DNA from: Symbiodinium natans
Taxonomy: Eukaryota; Sar; Dinophyceae; Suessiales; Symbiodiniaceae
NCBI GenBank assembly: GCA_905221605.1
Contig: CAJNDS010000524.1
Location: 496,001 to 560,000, forward strand
Direction: 5' to 3'
Length of the DNA: 64,000 nucleotides
In this document: positions 1-11,700 of the stretch, in pieces
How positions within the stretch are numbered: position 1 is the stretch's first letter
Layout: every line of letters starts with the position of its first letter
The notes under the pieces: generated by a model
Told to the model about the DNA's origin: nothing
Seen by the model: only the letters and a program-made list of their open reading frames with translations
Databases searched by the model: none
Position numbers and translations under genes: made by a program

Positions 1-563
1 CGTCGACACGTTTGGCTTTGACGTGAATGCAGAATGCACAGAGAATGTCGAATGAGTGGCCGTTTTTGAAATAGCTGCCGCGAACTCCTTGAAGCTCCAT
101 GCCGACCTGCAGAAGATGCAAGCTTGGAAGACACTTAGTAAGGGGCAGGACCCAGCCACGGAAAGCTAGCTGCATGAAGGCAGCAGCCAGGCAGGAAGGA
201 AGGAGGACAACAGACAGACACTAGGTCACTAGGTCCTCACTAGGTGAAAAGGCAGGAGAAACTGGGCTGCACGAGGAAGAAGGCTCATCGAGGCGACACT
301 TGGGGTGGGCGCGTCCACAGCCGCCATTTGCAAACACCATGATGGGAGAACACTCACTTCTTTGGAAACGCAGCATTAAGCGCACAGCCTTAGCCTCCCA
401 CTGACCCACTCTCCCACAGGTACTTTGTATACCAGCTCATGCTCTGCCCGCCTGCCTGCAACTATGGAAGAGAGGGGAGGGGCGGGTGGGTGGGTGGGTG
501 GGTGGGTGGGGTCTGAATATGAAGTGAACACTAATCCGCTTTGTTGTTCTGTATCTGTCAGCA
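1..563. other. Non-coding, no gene recognised
   Basis: No reading frame here resembles a known protein. The stretch holds a G/T-rich run of GGGT units (about 483-513) and ordinary mixed sequence. The segment around 330-350 (TTTGCAAACACCATGATGGG) resembles a short motif repeated at 34.1-34.4 kb, so part of it may be dispersed repeat. Confidence 0.5.
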
Positions 564-985
564 AAGAAAAACATGCAGCATATCTATCTTGTCTTTGTTC
601 GTATAGTGGTTGTGGTTGCGAATGCGGTTGGGGTGGCGGTGGCGGTGGCGGCGGCGGCGGCGGGGGCGGGGGCAGGGGCAGGGGTGGTGGTGCTGCTATT
701 GCATTTGTTGTCTGTCTTTGCTGCTGCTGCTGCTGCCGCCGCCGCCGCCGCCGCTGACGCTGCAGCTGACGCTGCAGCTACCACTGCTGCGGCTGCCGCT
801 GCCGCTGCCGCTGCTGCCGCCGCTGCTGCCGCCGCTGCTGCCGCTGCCGCCGCTGCTGCCTCTGCCGCCGCTTCCGCCGCCGCCACCGCTGCTGCCGCTG
901 CTGCCGCTGCCGCCGCTGTTGCCGCCGCCGACGCCGCCGACGCTGCTGCTGCTTCTGCTGTTCTTGTTGTTGCTGTTGTCGCGCA
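564..985. repeat. GCN trinucleotide repeat (GCT/GCC)n
   Basis: Dense GCT, GCC and GCG triplets run from about 640 to 955. They create poly-Ala, poly-Leu/Pro and poly-Arg/Gly frames on both strands. Openness in several frames is what a triplet repeat gives, so no protein is called. Confidence 0.85.
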
Positions 986-2100
986 TGCCGTGTTTCCGAA
1001 GAATTCAGAGGACACTTCGCTACAATTATGAAAGCCTCTTTTTCGTGCCCTATATGTCTTGTATTTCCAGAAGGCTAGAAGACAAACTCTATTCCCTCTC
1101 TATGCCAAACGAGAACTTTTGTCAACCTGTTTCCTTACATTTTCCGAAGAGAACTCTTCCTCTCCACTGCCATAGGAATAACTCCTTTACGCATTCTGCC
1201 AGGCATGTACGATTAAGCAGAACCGGTCGCAGCTGCCTCCCATCAGAACAATAGAACAATCTGCCGGCGCTAAGTTTGACACTGCAGTCTGCTAATTGAT
1301 CGCGACAGCCTTGAGATCCTGCATGTCGATCTTCGGCGGAAGCCTTGCGCTGCAAGAATTCCGTCTCTGCAGGACCCAAGCTCCCAATCTGCCATCTGAG
1401 GTGCCAAGTCTCACCTTCTGCGGCATGGCGGGGTACTGCCGAGTTGGAGGAAGATGACGTCCACACTCGAGATGAGCCAGTGAATGCCTAGGATTGTTCG
1501 TGGGTGCGTGGTCTTCTGGGCGTTTCAGTTTAGAATCATTAGAATCACATCAGAATCCGCAAATGACGAGCAACTTGCAGACCGCGCAAGCTGTGCAGGA
1601 GCCATCCGCAGCCGATCACGGCAGCAAGCCGCCGCAAACAGCCAGCTCTCCTTTGGCTGACTGCCATTGTCATGCAGGTGTATGACACCTCGACATCGGA
1701 GCCAAATGTGCGGGGAGTATACCTGTGAAAATGGCAGCGCCCCAGCGCAGCCCTCTTGGAGGCAGGACAAGAACAGAAGAAAGAACAGCGGAAACCTGTG
1801 GAAACGTGGTAGAAACAGGTTTCAAAGCTTCCCAGATGAGACCCTGACAAGCTCTGGCGCGGAGGCAGACTGCCCGAGTCGGCCTTCAAAGGCCTTCACT
1901 TTTGCGGCATACTGGCGCTGCGCGCGCTCCTTGCTATCACGGAAGAGACAGAAGGAGGAGCGAAAAAGGAGAAGCAAAAACAACCCAAGCCTGGCCATAC
2001 ATAACAGGCAAACAAAGTAAGGCAAGAGAGCGTGGCAAGTTCCTACTTGTCAGGTCCTCTTGGCGGGCTTGGGCAGCCTGAATGAACAACACAAGCCAAT
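986..2100. other. Mixed sequence with weak minus-strand coding signal
   Basis: A minus-strand segment at about 1960-1830 reads as a charged helical peptide (SKERAQRQYAAKVKAFEGRL) after a TAG, and could be an exon of the same gene as the two 51-nt exons just upstream. A second weak segment lies at about 1400-1290. Neither matches a family I recognise. Confidence 0.25.
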
Positions 2101-2146
2101 GTCAATGAGTCAATGATGAATGAAGGGATTCCCGGCTGAGCCGCGC

Positions 2147-2197
2147 CTTCTGCTTCGAGATCGCATCTAGAAAAGTGTCCATCGGCCTATGCTTCTC
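2147..2197 (-). CDS. Hypothetical 51-nt exon B (17 codons)
   Basis: A minus-strand segment bounded by AG before and GC after encodes EKHRPMDTFLDAISKQK in phase 0. It has the same length, phase and end residues as the exon 140 nt upstream, and about half its residues match. The GC donor agrees with the splice habit seen in the neighbouring RPC2 gene. Function unknown; it may belong to the gene downstream of RPC2. Confidence 0.35.
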
Positions 2198-2286
2198 CTT
2201 CCGGCGCAGGCATTCGCTACCCACATTTACAAAAATAGCCCAGTGCGAAGAAAGTTTCTGCAACCGGGGCTGCACCGCACTCCGGC

Positions 2287-2337
2287 CTTGGCTTTCGGAA
2301 TCGTGTCCAGAAAGTCCGTAACCATGATGCCCGTCTC
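2287..2337 (-). CDS. Hypothetical 51-nt exon A (17 codons)
   Basis: This minus-strand segment runs from CAG to a GC donor and encodes ETGIMVTDFLDTIPKAK in phase 0. It pairs with the similar 51-nt exon at 2197-2147, as if one exon had been duplicated in tandem. It lies about 290 nt beyond the RPC2 stop codon, so it is probably part of a separate gene. Confidence 0.35.
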
Positions 2338-2623
2338 CTGCAGAAGCTGACTTGAGTTGAGTGCGGCAGGTACCACTCCTCGACCCTTCCTCTTCTTCTT
2401 CATAAACCACATTAGCAGCTCGCAAATTTGCGAACGGTCACGAAAGGTTCCAGCAACTTAGGCACTTTGCGCCACCTTTTTCTTTGTGGGCTGCTCTCTG
2501 GCCACTGGCCGGATGAAGCCTCACCGCTCGGCGAGGCTCAGCTTGCAGGTCACCTGTGCTGCAGATGTTCAGGGGGCAAGGCCAGCATCGGCAAAAAAGT
2601 CAAACTCCCTAAAGCCCTAAGCC

Positions 2624-2799
2624 CTATTCCTTAAAAAGAAGGCAAGAAAAAGGCTCAAACAGCAAGATCCAAGGCGCATTCATGGCTTGCATCTCTTGAA
2701 AGAGCAGTTTACAAGCGTACGGCAGACGAATGCTGGTTACCCATTCCGCGCTGCTGCAGAGTTTGCACCAGTCAGGTCGGCAGAAGAGGCCGCACTTTC
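2624..2799 (-). CDS. RPC2: RPC2 last exon with stop
   Basis: Encodes the end of the zinc site ([14 protein letters not shown]) and [17 protein letters not shown], then about 18 lineage-specific residues to a TAG at 2626-2624. CCTAAA-like motifs follow immediately downstream at about 2605-2625. Confidence 0.92.
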
Positions 2800-5700
2800 C
2801 TGGGCACCGACAGACAAAGCCTGTAATCACGTGACTCCAAGAATGCCAAAATATGCCAAACATGGATCCTTACCTCCAAAGGTCCTCAAGCCACGGCTCT
2901 GCAGACATTGGGGTTGCAGACATCGCTCGAGAGCATGAGACGCTCGAGCAAGAGGTTGGAAGCACCATAGGCCACCAAGCAATCTCTTTCCATCTCCTGA
3001 TAAGGATAAGGAGTCTGGCAGACACACCCCCCTTCGCCCAGCTCGGTGTGTAGATCAGCCGTCGCTCTGCTGCCCAGACACTCCCAGTCGCAAGCCTCCT
3101 TCTTTGGCACGACCCTCTGTAGGCTGCCGAGTCAGCAACATTCGTGGCCCGCGCGCGCGGGCATGCATCTTGTCCTTCAAGACTTCAGGCTTCAAAAAGC
3201 TATTGGCAGTATATGGCTTGCTAGCCCAGGCAGCTCAGCTAAGATGCTGACTACTACCATATGCTTCAGCTTCTGGTAGTAGATTGGGCCACCTGAGATC
3301 TTGCACTTGCATGGACACTTGAAGCATCGGATTCTTGGCTTGGATTCTCGCTTTCAGTTTAGTGAAGTACTGGAGGCACTAGACTGCTTCCACATGCAGA
3401 ACTTCTTTGGGAGGCAGTGCTCAGCACGGCCGAACGAGAAATCGCCGAGGAACAGAAGATGTAGGATTCAATCGGCTCACCCGTAATGCCGCTGGTTAGG
3501 TACTCCTTGCCAGTTGGAGCAAAGCCGTGGCTGATGAGGGTCCTCGCACAAATGTCAGCTGGAAAAAGGATTGAAGGACAGGCCGCATGTCCTGTAGATC
3601 TCATGAGCAGGAGTCCCGCCAAAAGCAGAGCCATTGGCAAACATGCCTTCCAGAACCGCCGCCTCCACGTGACAGCGTGCAGCTATGCCTCTCATCCGAC
3701 AGCTTCCGATTCGGCAGCCTTCGACCCGATGAGCTCCAACATCTTCCCCACCGTCATCCGCGAAGGGAAGCCGTGCCTGAATTGGAAAGGGGTAGGAAGG
3801 GAAGTAGGGGCTCATTTGCCGGACTTGTTCTGCAACCGGGCTGCGGGTTCATGATGAGGTCAGGCCGCCAGCCCGTTTCCGAAAATGGCAAATCCTGCTC
3901 CGGCACGATGAGGCCTATGACTCCCTTCTGCCCATGGCGAGAGGCAAACTTGTCACCTTGGCTACCAAGCTGCTCTTCGACAAGTGCAGGAGCAGCACAA
4001 AGAACTGAGGTGTGCACCCACCTCAGGCCTGCGAGTTTGCCGAGTGATGATCTTGTACACCTTCATGCCCTCTGCATCCGTCGTCAGAAGCACACGATCC
4101 TAAGAACGGCAACATCCATGTCACGAATGCTGTCGACGGCACCGCAGTCAGCGTCAGCTGAGGCCTCTGGCGATGTAGGAGGAGACAGGGTTTTTGTAGT
4201 GCACGGGCGTGGCTTTGTACTTGATGTCGACCGTGGACAAGTCTTGTAGAGCCTTTGTCTCCACCGGGCTGATCCTGGGAGCATGTCTTCGAATGTCTGC
4301 CCTGCTTGCACTGTGGACTCTATTTTGACCCGATGTAGAGCAGTCTGGGAGAAACGCACGGCCACAGGGCCAAAAGGAAACTGGCCAAGAGTCTTGTTGG
4401 CCAGCAGGAAGCCGTCCTCCACTTTCTCCGAGGGTCTCACCATACCATCCTCATCCAAGGAGCTGAGCTTCGCATTCTTGCCTGGATCGCACGATCACCA
4501 TTCACGCTGCGGCCCCTGCAAAGTACAGTATGAAATGTGTATGTATTGATGTATGACATTTGTTTTCGTTGTCCAAGCAGCCCTTCCGCTGACCGGCCTG
4601 AAGTGAGAGGAGCAGAATGTCGCATGAAGGCTCTCTAATGACTCTGCGCTGCATGCTCGCCAGCCGAGCCTTGCCATGACCTGCTGGTTGAGGCGGCGCC
4701 AGCAAATCAGTTGTTCCATTCCCGTGCGTCGTCATCTGAACCTCGGTAGCATCCCCAAGGCTCATGGACTTCCACCACATCACCTATATACGATGTGAGA
4801 GGAAAGTACAGGGATGGGCCGCCCCCATCAACAGCATCTCCGAGCGCTGAAGCATGCCAAGACGAGTAGACAACGGCTCTGTCTTTCATCCCTTATGAAA
4901 ACGACTAGTGCAGCTTGCCTGCTTAGGATTCTACATCTCAGATTCAGGTTTGCATGGCCTTTCGGGATCAATTTATGGGGGGGACACAAACTGGCATGGT
5001 ATGAGATATCCTGCTTCCTTGACAGGCCAAGTCGTAACAAAGAATCCAAGATCTCCGAACCCGATGCCTGGCAGAAGAAGCCTCGTAAAAATGCTGAGGC
5101 AAGGACTCCCTGGCGTCGCATCACAAAGCACCTGTGGGAGTCATCCAACAACATGCGCCGCAAACATGCGCTGCTGAATGCGAGTTGTCTGCCCGGTCCT
5201 GCCGAACCCACGATCTAATGCAGCTCTGTTCATGATGATCGCATCCTCAATGTCATAGCCACTGTAGCCTGGAAGCAAAAGTCTCGGCGAAAACAGCACA
5301 CGTCTTTAGACTTCGCAGTCAGCATGAGAGCTCTCTCAAGGGAGGCTACTTCAGGCGAAAACAACAACACGTGTCTTCAGAAGTCGCAGTCAGCATGGTC
5401 TCAAGGTGTGACAGGGAGAGAGCGGTTCACCTTGCCCCGAATATCAGACCAGTGAACCCACCCTCCGGACCCCAGCCTAACCTTCCAGAATCTCCCTGTC
5501 ACACCTTGAGACCCTGTTAATGCCTTGTCTGAGTAACTTTCATGAGTCTTACCGCTGGAGCTGGAACTAGATGCATGGGTCTTCTGTCTTCATCTCTAAG
5601 TCTAGGTACTGGCTTTACATGCGCGAGCTCATTTAATGTACACCCGTAATATAATCGGTCAGGAAAGCACTTCAGGCGACGCAGTCGCTTGATGGAATCA

Positions 5701-8700
5701 GATACGTTCGGGACATGCTAGCCAGCAGCTTGTGAGGTTACCTGCCGGGTTTCCATGGACTTGGGCCACCAAGAATGACTCAAGACAAGGATTCGGCAGT
5801 TGAAATGAAACCACGACGTATATATATATATATACATATATACATATATGCATATATACATATATGTATACACAAACACCTCCAACGTTGCCACCCACGC
5901 AGGCATAACGTGAACATCATTCCGGCCCACGTTATTCTTTGTTCGGTGTCGTGGCTGTGCTGTGAGACGCTGTCTGCTTCAGGTTTGCTTGTTCACAAGA
6001 AAGCTTGAGGCAACTGTTGAAGCGCAAGTGGCTCATAACTGCCACTGACGCGTTCTGTCCGGCACCCAGCTGATGAAAGTTCACCAAATTCCTCAGAGAA
6101 ACAGCCATATGGTTGCAAGCAAGTCTTCCTGCTCGAGCAGCAGGAAACCGACCTGCAATACCAGCGATGCTCTGCCAAGGGTCAGTGTCTTGCTGGTACA
6201 CAGCGGCTTCTCAGGATACACCAGGCCCAGGAGCAGTGTGTCCTGATGTGCGACTACTTGCTTGCCCCTGCAGGCACAAATGACCGAGCCAACGCAGGGT
6301 TGTTGAGATCAGTTCGACAAGCTCGCAATTGAAGTTCAGAGCTTTACTCATCCAGGCGGCACTGCGTGTAAACTGGTTCATGGCAATACAGCCCATCGCC
6401 TGCTTTCCTGAGCACACTTCTGTCTCGTACTTGTATGGTTCAAGGGGCGCACGCACAACATCTGTTTCGACCATCCGGTCCGTTTAATGCAGAACAAGGT
6501 TCCCATGGCGCATTCGTAGGTGTTTCGTGGAGACTGGTTGTGGTTCGGATAAGGGATGAGGCCTGACACCACGCCTGAACATCTGCACGTTTCCATCCAA
6601 GTGAAGGCGGAAAGTTCAGTTCTTGGCATGTCTTGGCACTAGAGTCATTATACGCGGATAGATTGCACCACCGAAGACCCCAAACAGTCAAAGGCACGTC
6701 AAAGAAACAGTGGAGACGACGGGAGACAAAGGGAGACGAAGGGACGCGAAGGGAGGCGAGGAGCGCAGCAACCCGGCAAAGCCACCCACGTGAAGGACCA
6801 GGAGCCCAGGAACCCGCAACAGTCCTCAGAATGTCGGCAATCCTTCAATGGATTTAGAACCCCAACAGTAGACTGTTTCGGGAAGAAGTGGGGTGGGTGC
6901 AGCTTTTCACAGGTGGCGAGTGACAATTCCACGATGGTTGTTGTGAGCACTACCCTCGGGGCCGTGGGCAGGCGGGCGTGAGTGTTTGCTCCTAACGTTG
7001 ACGCTGCTTATTTTTCCCTATACTTCCATGTAGATCAAGACATTTCTGGCTCCAAATGTTGCAAATTACAGCCTTTCAAGGCGTTGGGCAGCTTGAAGAA
7101 GTGATGAAATTACTGCAACGCACAGCACTATCCTGGAGGTGCACCGACCAGAGCACAATGTTGCGAGCAACAACGGGAAAAGGCTATTCAAAGCTCGAGA
7201 TCAACTACCCGAGTTCTTCGGTGGCGACGCATGCTTTAGTTGTCGGAGGCTCCTGAGCGGAAATATGGGTTCCCACAGCGTTATGTCGGCTTTGCTTCTG
7301 AATGATTTGGACTACTAATGCCACTAAATAGCTCTTATCATAGCGTAAGGAAAGTTACAGCAGTGACAGGAGGAGTCGGAGGACAAGGGGGTCTGGACAA
7401 CCAAATGAGGACCAGGGGCACAGGGCAATCGAAGACGACGCTCGAAACCCCCCTGAATCTGAGGTTCACAGACATTGACATCAGCCGAGGCCAGTGGCAC
7501 CATGAAGCTTACTTAACATCAAGTGTTGGATGGTCAAGAATGGGCTGGTCGACCCGCAGGCGCATGAGCACATTAGCACGAAAGTGATCCAACACACTTC
7601 ACTGGAACTCTGCTAAACCCTAAAAGCCCCGAACTCTCAACCCAACTCGGCCTAGTAAGGTGAAGGGCTCTATCTCGAGGTGGGTCGTCTCAGGCGTTAT
7701 CTCATCAGGCTGAAGAGCTATGAACAGATTGTTCTCCTCGTTGACATCAACCTCGAGAAGGGTGCGGAAAGAGCAGCTCAAAGTTGAATCAACGAGAATC
7801 TGCAGGTTTTGCGGCAGCCTTCAGGAATGCCTCAATTAGATTACACTGCCCTGTCTGGCACGAAGCCACGCTGCCACCTAGTCAAGTCTCCAAACCATGT
7901 CAAACAACCTGAACTCAAGAATCACCGATTTCTTTCATGGTTTGTTTTTTGATACTAGTTTCACGCGGTTGACACAGATACTTTCTCAGAGCGACTTTGT
8001 TTCAGACAAAGCACCCACTCGAGCACTCCTTGCTTCAAGAAGTCATCAAACTTCATGCCGCCATCCGCCTTTGCCTTGAGCATCCTGAGCTCGCAGCAAA
8101 AATGTCCATGTGCCCAACTTGGGTTTTTTGGGGTTTAGGGCTTAGGGCCTTAGGGCCTTAGGGTTTAGGGTTGTTCCTCCCTATATCACGCGACAGTAGT
8201 ATTTCTGAAGTTCACGGTCGCGGCACAGTGGGACGTGCTTCTCAGGAATGAAGCGCGATTTGCAGTCTGCCACGATGATCAAAGGCCGGCACAACCGGCC
8301 ACCATCAGAAGCAACGAAGATTGCATGCCAACCTGGCATGGAGGATGTCGAGATGCCTAGCCGCAAAGGTGCAAAGGGCAGACACTTCCCACCTTCATCC
8401 TCATAGATAGAGACGAACTCGCCGATCAGACCGCGTCGGCGCAGCTGCTGCAGACCTTCTTGCTGAGTAGTGGGACCACTACAGTAGCCTGTAACTCTGC
8501 TGGCTGCTTGGCCTAGCTGCTATAGTGATCAACTGCCACATGCACCCCAGTATAGGCTCAGTGCTCATTACAGCAGTTCAAAGGCAGAGCTCTTCTTGAA
8601 TAATTGAAGCGAGCAACTGGCCATGAAGCGCTTCGGCCTGCGGTGAATTCCAAGCAGGCTTCCATTGAGGAACACCTGCCCAGCCATATTGTTGGCACTG

Positions 8701-11700
8701 CTTAGCTTAGGAACTGCTGCACATCCTGGTAGCACGGTCAATGCCAAGGCTGCTCTGCGTAGCCAGCGGATCGTCGAAATGCTTCCGAGGCGCCAAATAG
8801 TTTCCGATGTGGTGGAGCTCCTCACCAGACATGGCCTGAGCATCCTGCAGCCAAACCCGAATACACCAAGTCAAAGCGAAGTATAACGGAGGCAGCGGAT
8901 GGCAGCTGTAACAGTGGTGCACATTGGACACTGGCCTCAACGCCAAGGCAATAACACATTTGCTGCAATGATCCGCGCTGACCTGAGCTGCGCAGGGCCT
9001 CGACACTAGATCTGCACACGAGCATCTAATGTCATGCTGTGCAGGAAGGGAACTGGAACAATTAGAGGCTAGAGGTGTCTGGGCTACTGTGATTTCTGAA
9101 TTGTTCTGAGGCAGCTTCTCTCTTCTCCCGTTGTGACGTGCGTCAGCAGGGCCAGGTGCCTCAGAAGTATTGCAGCACAGTGCCGAAAAAGATTTGTGTG
9201 GGATGCTTTCAGAATCAGATGATGCAGACCAGGTGCTTCACCAGGCCGCACTGTTCGCCTTCTGGGGTGTCTGCAGGGCAGATCATCCCCCACTGTGAAG
9301 GCTGCAGAGCTCGAGGGCCAGCCACTTTGCGACTCTTCTCAAATTGGGACTTCACTCGCATCCTCAGGTGTCATGTGCCCAGATGCGCCCAGTACCTCCC
9401 ACTACTGTAGTCAGAGTGTTATGGCTGAAGGGGTCCCTACGCTGAACGGAACCGGCCATGGCTCATTGATCCAACGCACGACATATAGGAGAATCTGGAC
9501 AGGACCTGTCAAGTGTTCTTTCTTCATCACATCGCCGACATCTCGGAATTCTTGAGACTGGGCTTGGAGATTGTTGCAGAGCACAGGAGCGATGTTCTAG
9601 AAACCACTTCACACAGTTCATCGATCTCGCCAAGGTTGAACGAATCTAGAAACAGATCAAGCCGTAGTCTACGTGACCAACACCAAAGCACCCTTATGAC
9701 CTTGGGGCCCACCTGCGAGACGCCCGCACGATCAATGCGGAATCGTTTGATGTTCCAGTTGCCCGTTGAGATGGCGTTTGCCATCGCCCTTGTCAACTTC
9801 GAGCGGTCTTGCCAAGATTCCAAGATGTCTGGATACCTTGCAACGCTTGCTTTCATACTTTAGGCACTGTGCAATCTGTGCAAAGACGGCTGCAAGCACT
9901 GAGGCGAGGACGAGGACATGTCTTTCACACGGGCAGCTGAGGATTGATGCCATTTGGAAAGGAGCAGGTCTGCTTGCTTTTGCAACTCCATGTTCATGAA
10001 CTTGAACTGGTCCTTCCAGGGAGGGGGTGGGAGGAACGATTGAGAAGAGTGGGCTACCGTTGTTGCTGAAAAGCGCGACGGCTCCATCGGCCAGCCAAAA
10101 TGTATTTAAAATAGTTCTCCCTCGCTTACTGGCTTAAAACCCTTTGGAAACCGGACTTGATGACTGCCAGCGCCCTAAACCCTAAACCCTAAACCCTAAA
10201 CCCGAAACCCGAAACCCTAAACCCTAAACCCTAAGCCCTAAGCCCTAAACCCTAAGCCCCTAAACCCTAACCCTAAACCCTAAACCCTAAGCATCCTCGA
10301 AGAGCACTTCGATGAGCTGGCCGGACAGCTCCAGGCGCTTGTTGCCGTAGTAGTCCCCTCTACTAGAACCCAGCTTGTTGCACACTGGGAGAGGGCTGCT
10401 CTCCCTTCAGAATATGGGGGGGGGGGGGGTGGGTGGCCGAAATTAGGAGTACCTTATTGGGGTCCTTATTACACGGGAATCCTACTATGTGGGATCTATA
10501 TTGGGGTTCCCCGGTTTCGAAACACATATGCAATTGACGTGCCTGCGATACCAATGTGCCAATAGTCTCCGTGCAGCCGAGCAACGATCATCCACCAGCC
10601 TCCCATCATACATGGCGTTGATCACCCTGCGAATCATCAGCCCAAAATAGCCTGGAAGTTTTCCAGTCGTTGACGTCTGCTTCTACCTCTTGTGTTCGCC
10701 AACAAAGCGACAAGGAGCGAATCTTTGGACCCAGGTTGTTGTTCGGGCATTCGATGTGGGACAAAACCTGGAATCGGCGGGTGAGACGACAGCAAAAACT
10801 ACACAGGCAAGTGTGGACATCTGTGCGCAATCTCCGAAAGCACAGTATCAATCTGTGCAGGTACCCTTGTCCAGCCTGTCTGTGAATAAGGTCCATGGGA
10901 TCTTGCTTCTGGCGACGCTCTTGTCCTAGAAGAATTACAACACTTCCGTGTGGCCGGACTTTGAGAAACTGCACATCCGTTTCAAGCCGCTGCAATCGGC
11001 ATGCTACGGCTAAGTGGAGCTCCTGGCTTGACCTTGATTTTTGTCGACAAGTAGTCCAGCGCAGCCTTCTGCGAAAACACGTTCTTCTCCTGAGTCCCGA
11101 ACTGAAGGGACACATCATGCAGAGGCAATGGATGAATGTCGACTAGAACCATGTTCTGGCAAAGCCCTTGGCGATAGTGTCTGGTTTACGTAAAAGGAGA
11201 AACCAAAACAGCTTGTCCATGATATGGCCGAGTTACATGACATTCTTGAAGCGAAATCATCAACGTGTCAAGGTACTTGCGCTGAATCCCCACCATCTGG
11301 ATGATCTCCATGTCGCTCTGAACTCCCATCGCCTGTCACGCGTGCGTGGTGGGAATGAATGGAGCCAATGGAACACAGACGGAAGCCTTCATGACAATTG
11401 AGATGGGGATCAAGTCCGAAAAGGCGGAATTCTTCATGTAGAGTCCCTTCTTCCGCGTCAAAGGATTCGCCACAACTACCTCACAAGCAACTCTCGGTTG
11501 AAAGCCTTTGCTGCCACCGCTCTCTTTTGTTTTCCCGTGGGAAGCAACCTTTGAGGCGACGGCCGTTCGACTTTTCGTGTCATCACCTTGGACTTGGACC
11601 AATGATGCACAAGGCCGCTCGAAGCAAGTAGCGGCTATGTGAAGTGATTCAATAAGCTCCGATAATCTCCGATATCTCCCTTTGACAGTCCGTTCAACAC

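Noticed and set aside
584-1031. Poly-Ala, poly-Leu/Pro and Gly/Ser-rich frames on both strands
   Set aside because: Openness in several frames follows from the GCN repeat; no non-repetitive protein sequence is attached.
3587-4249. Plus-strand open frame of 220 codons
   Set aside because: It lies across RPC2 exons 33-37, which are fixed on the minus strand by strong homology.
9527-9856. 109-codon minus-strand frame treated as one exon
   Set aside because: Only its first part (NAISTGNW) matches RPC2; the rest follows a GT donor and does not match the family.
10164-10292. True telomere or chromosome end
   Set aside because: Unique RPC2 exons lie on both sides; the array is interstitial and degenerate.
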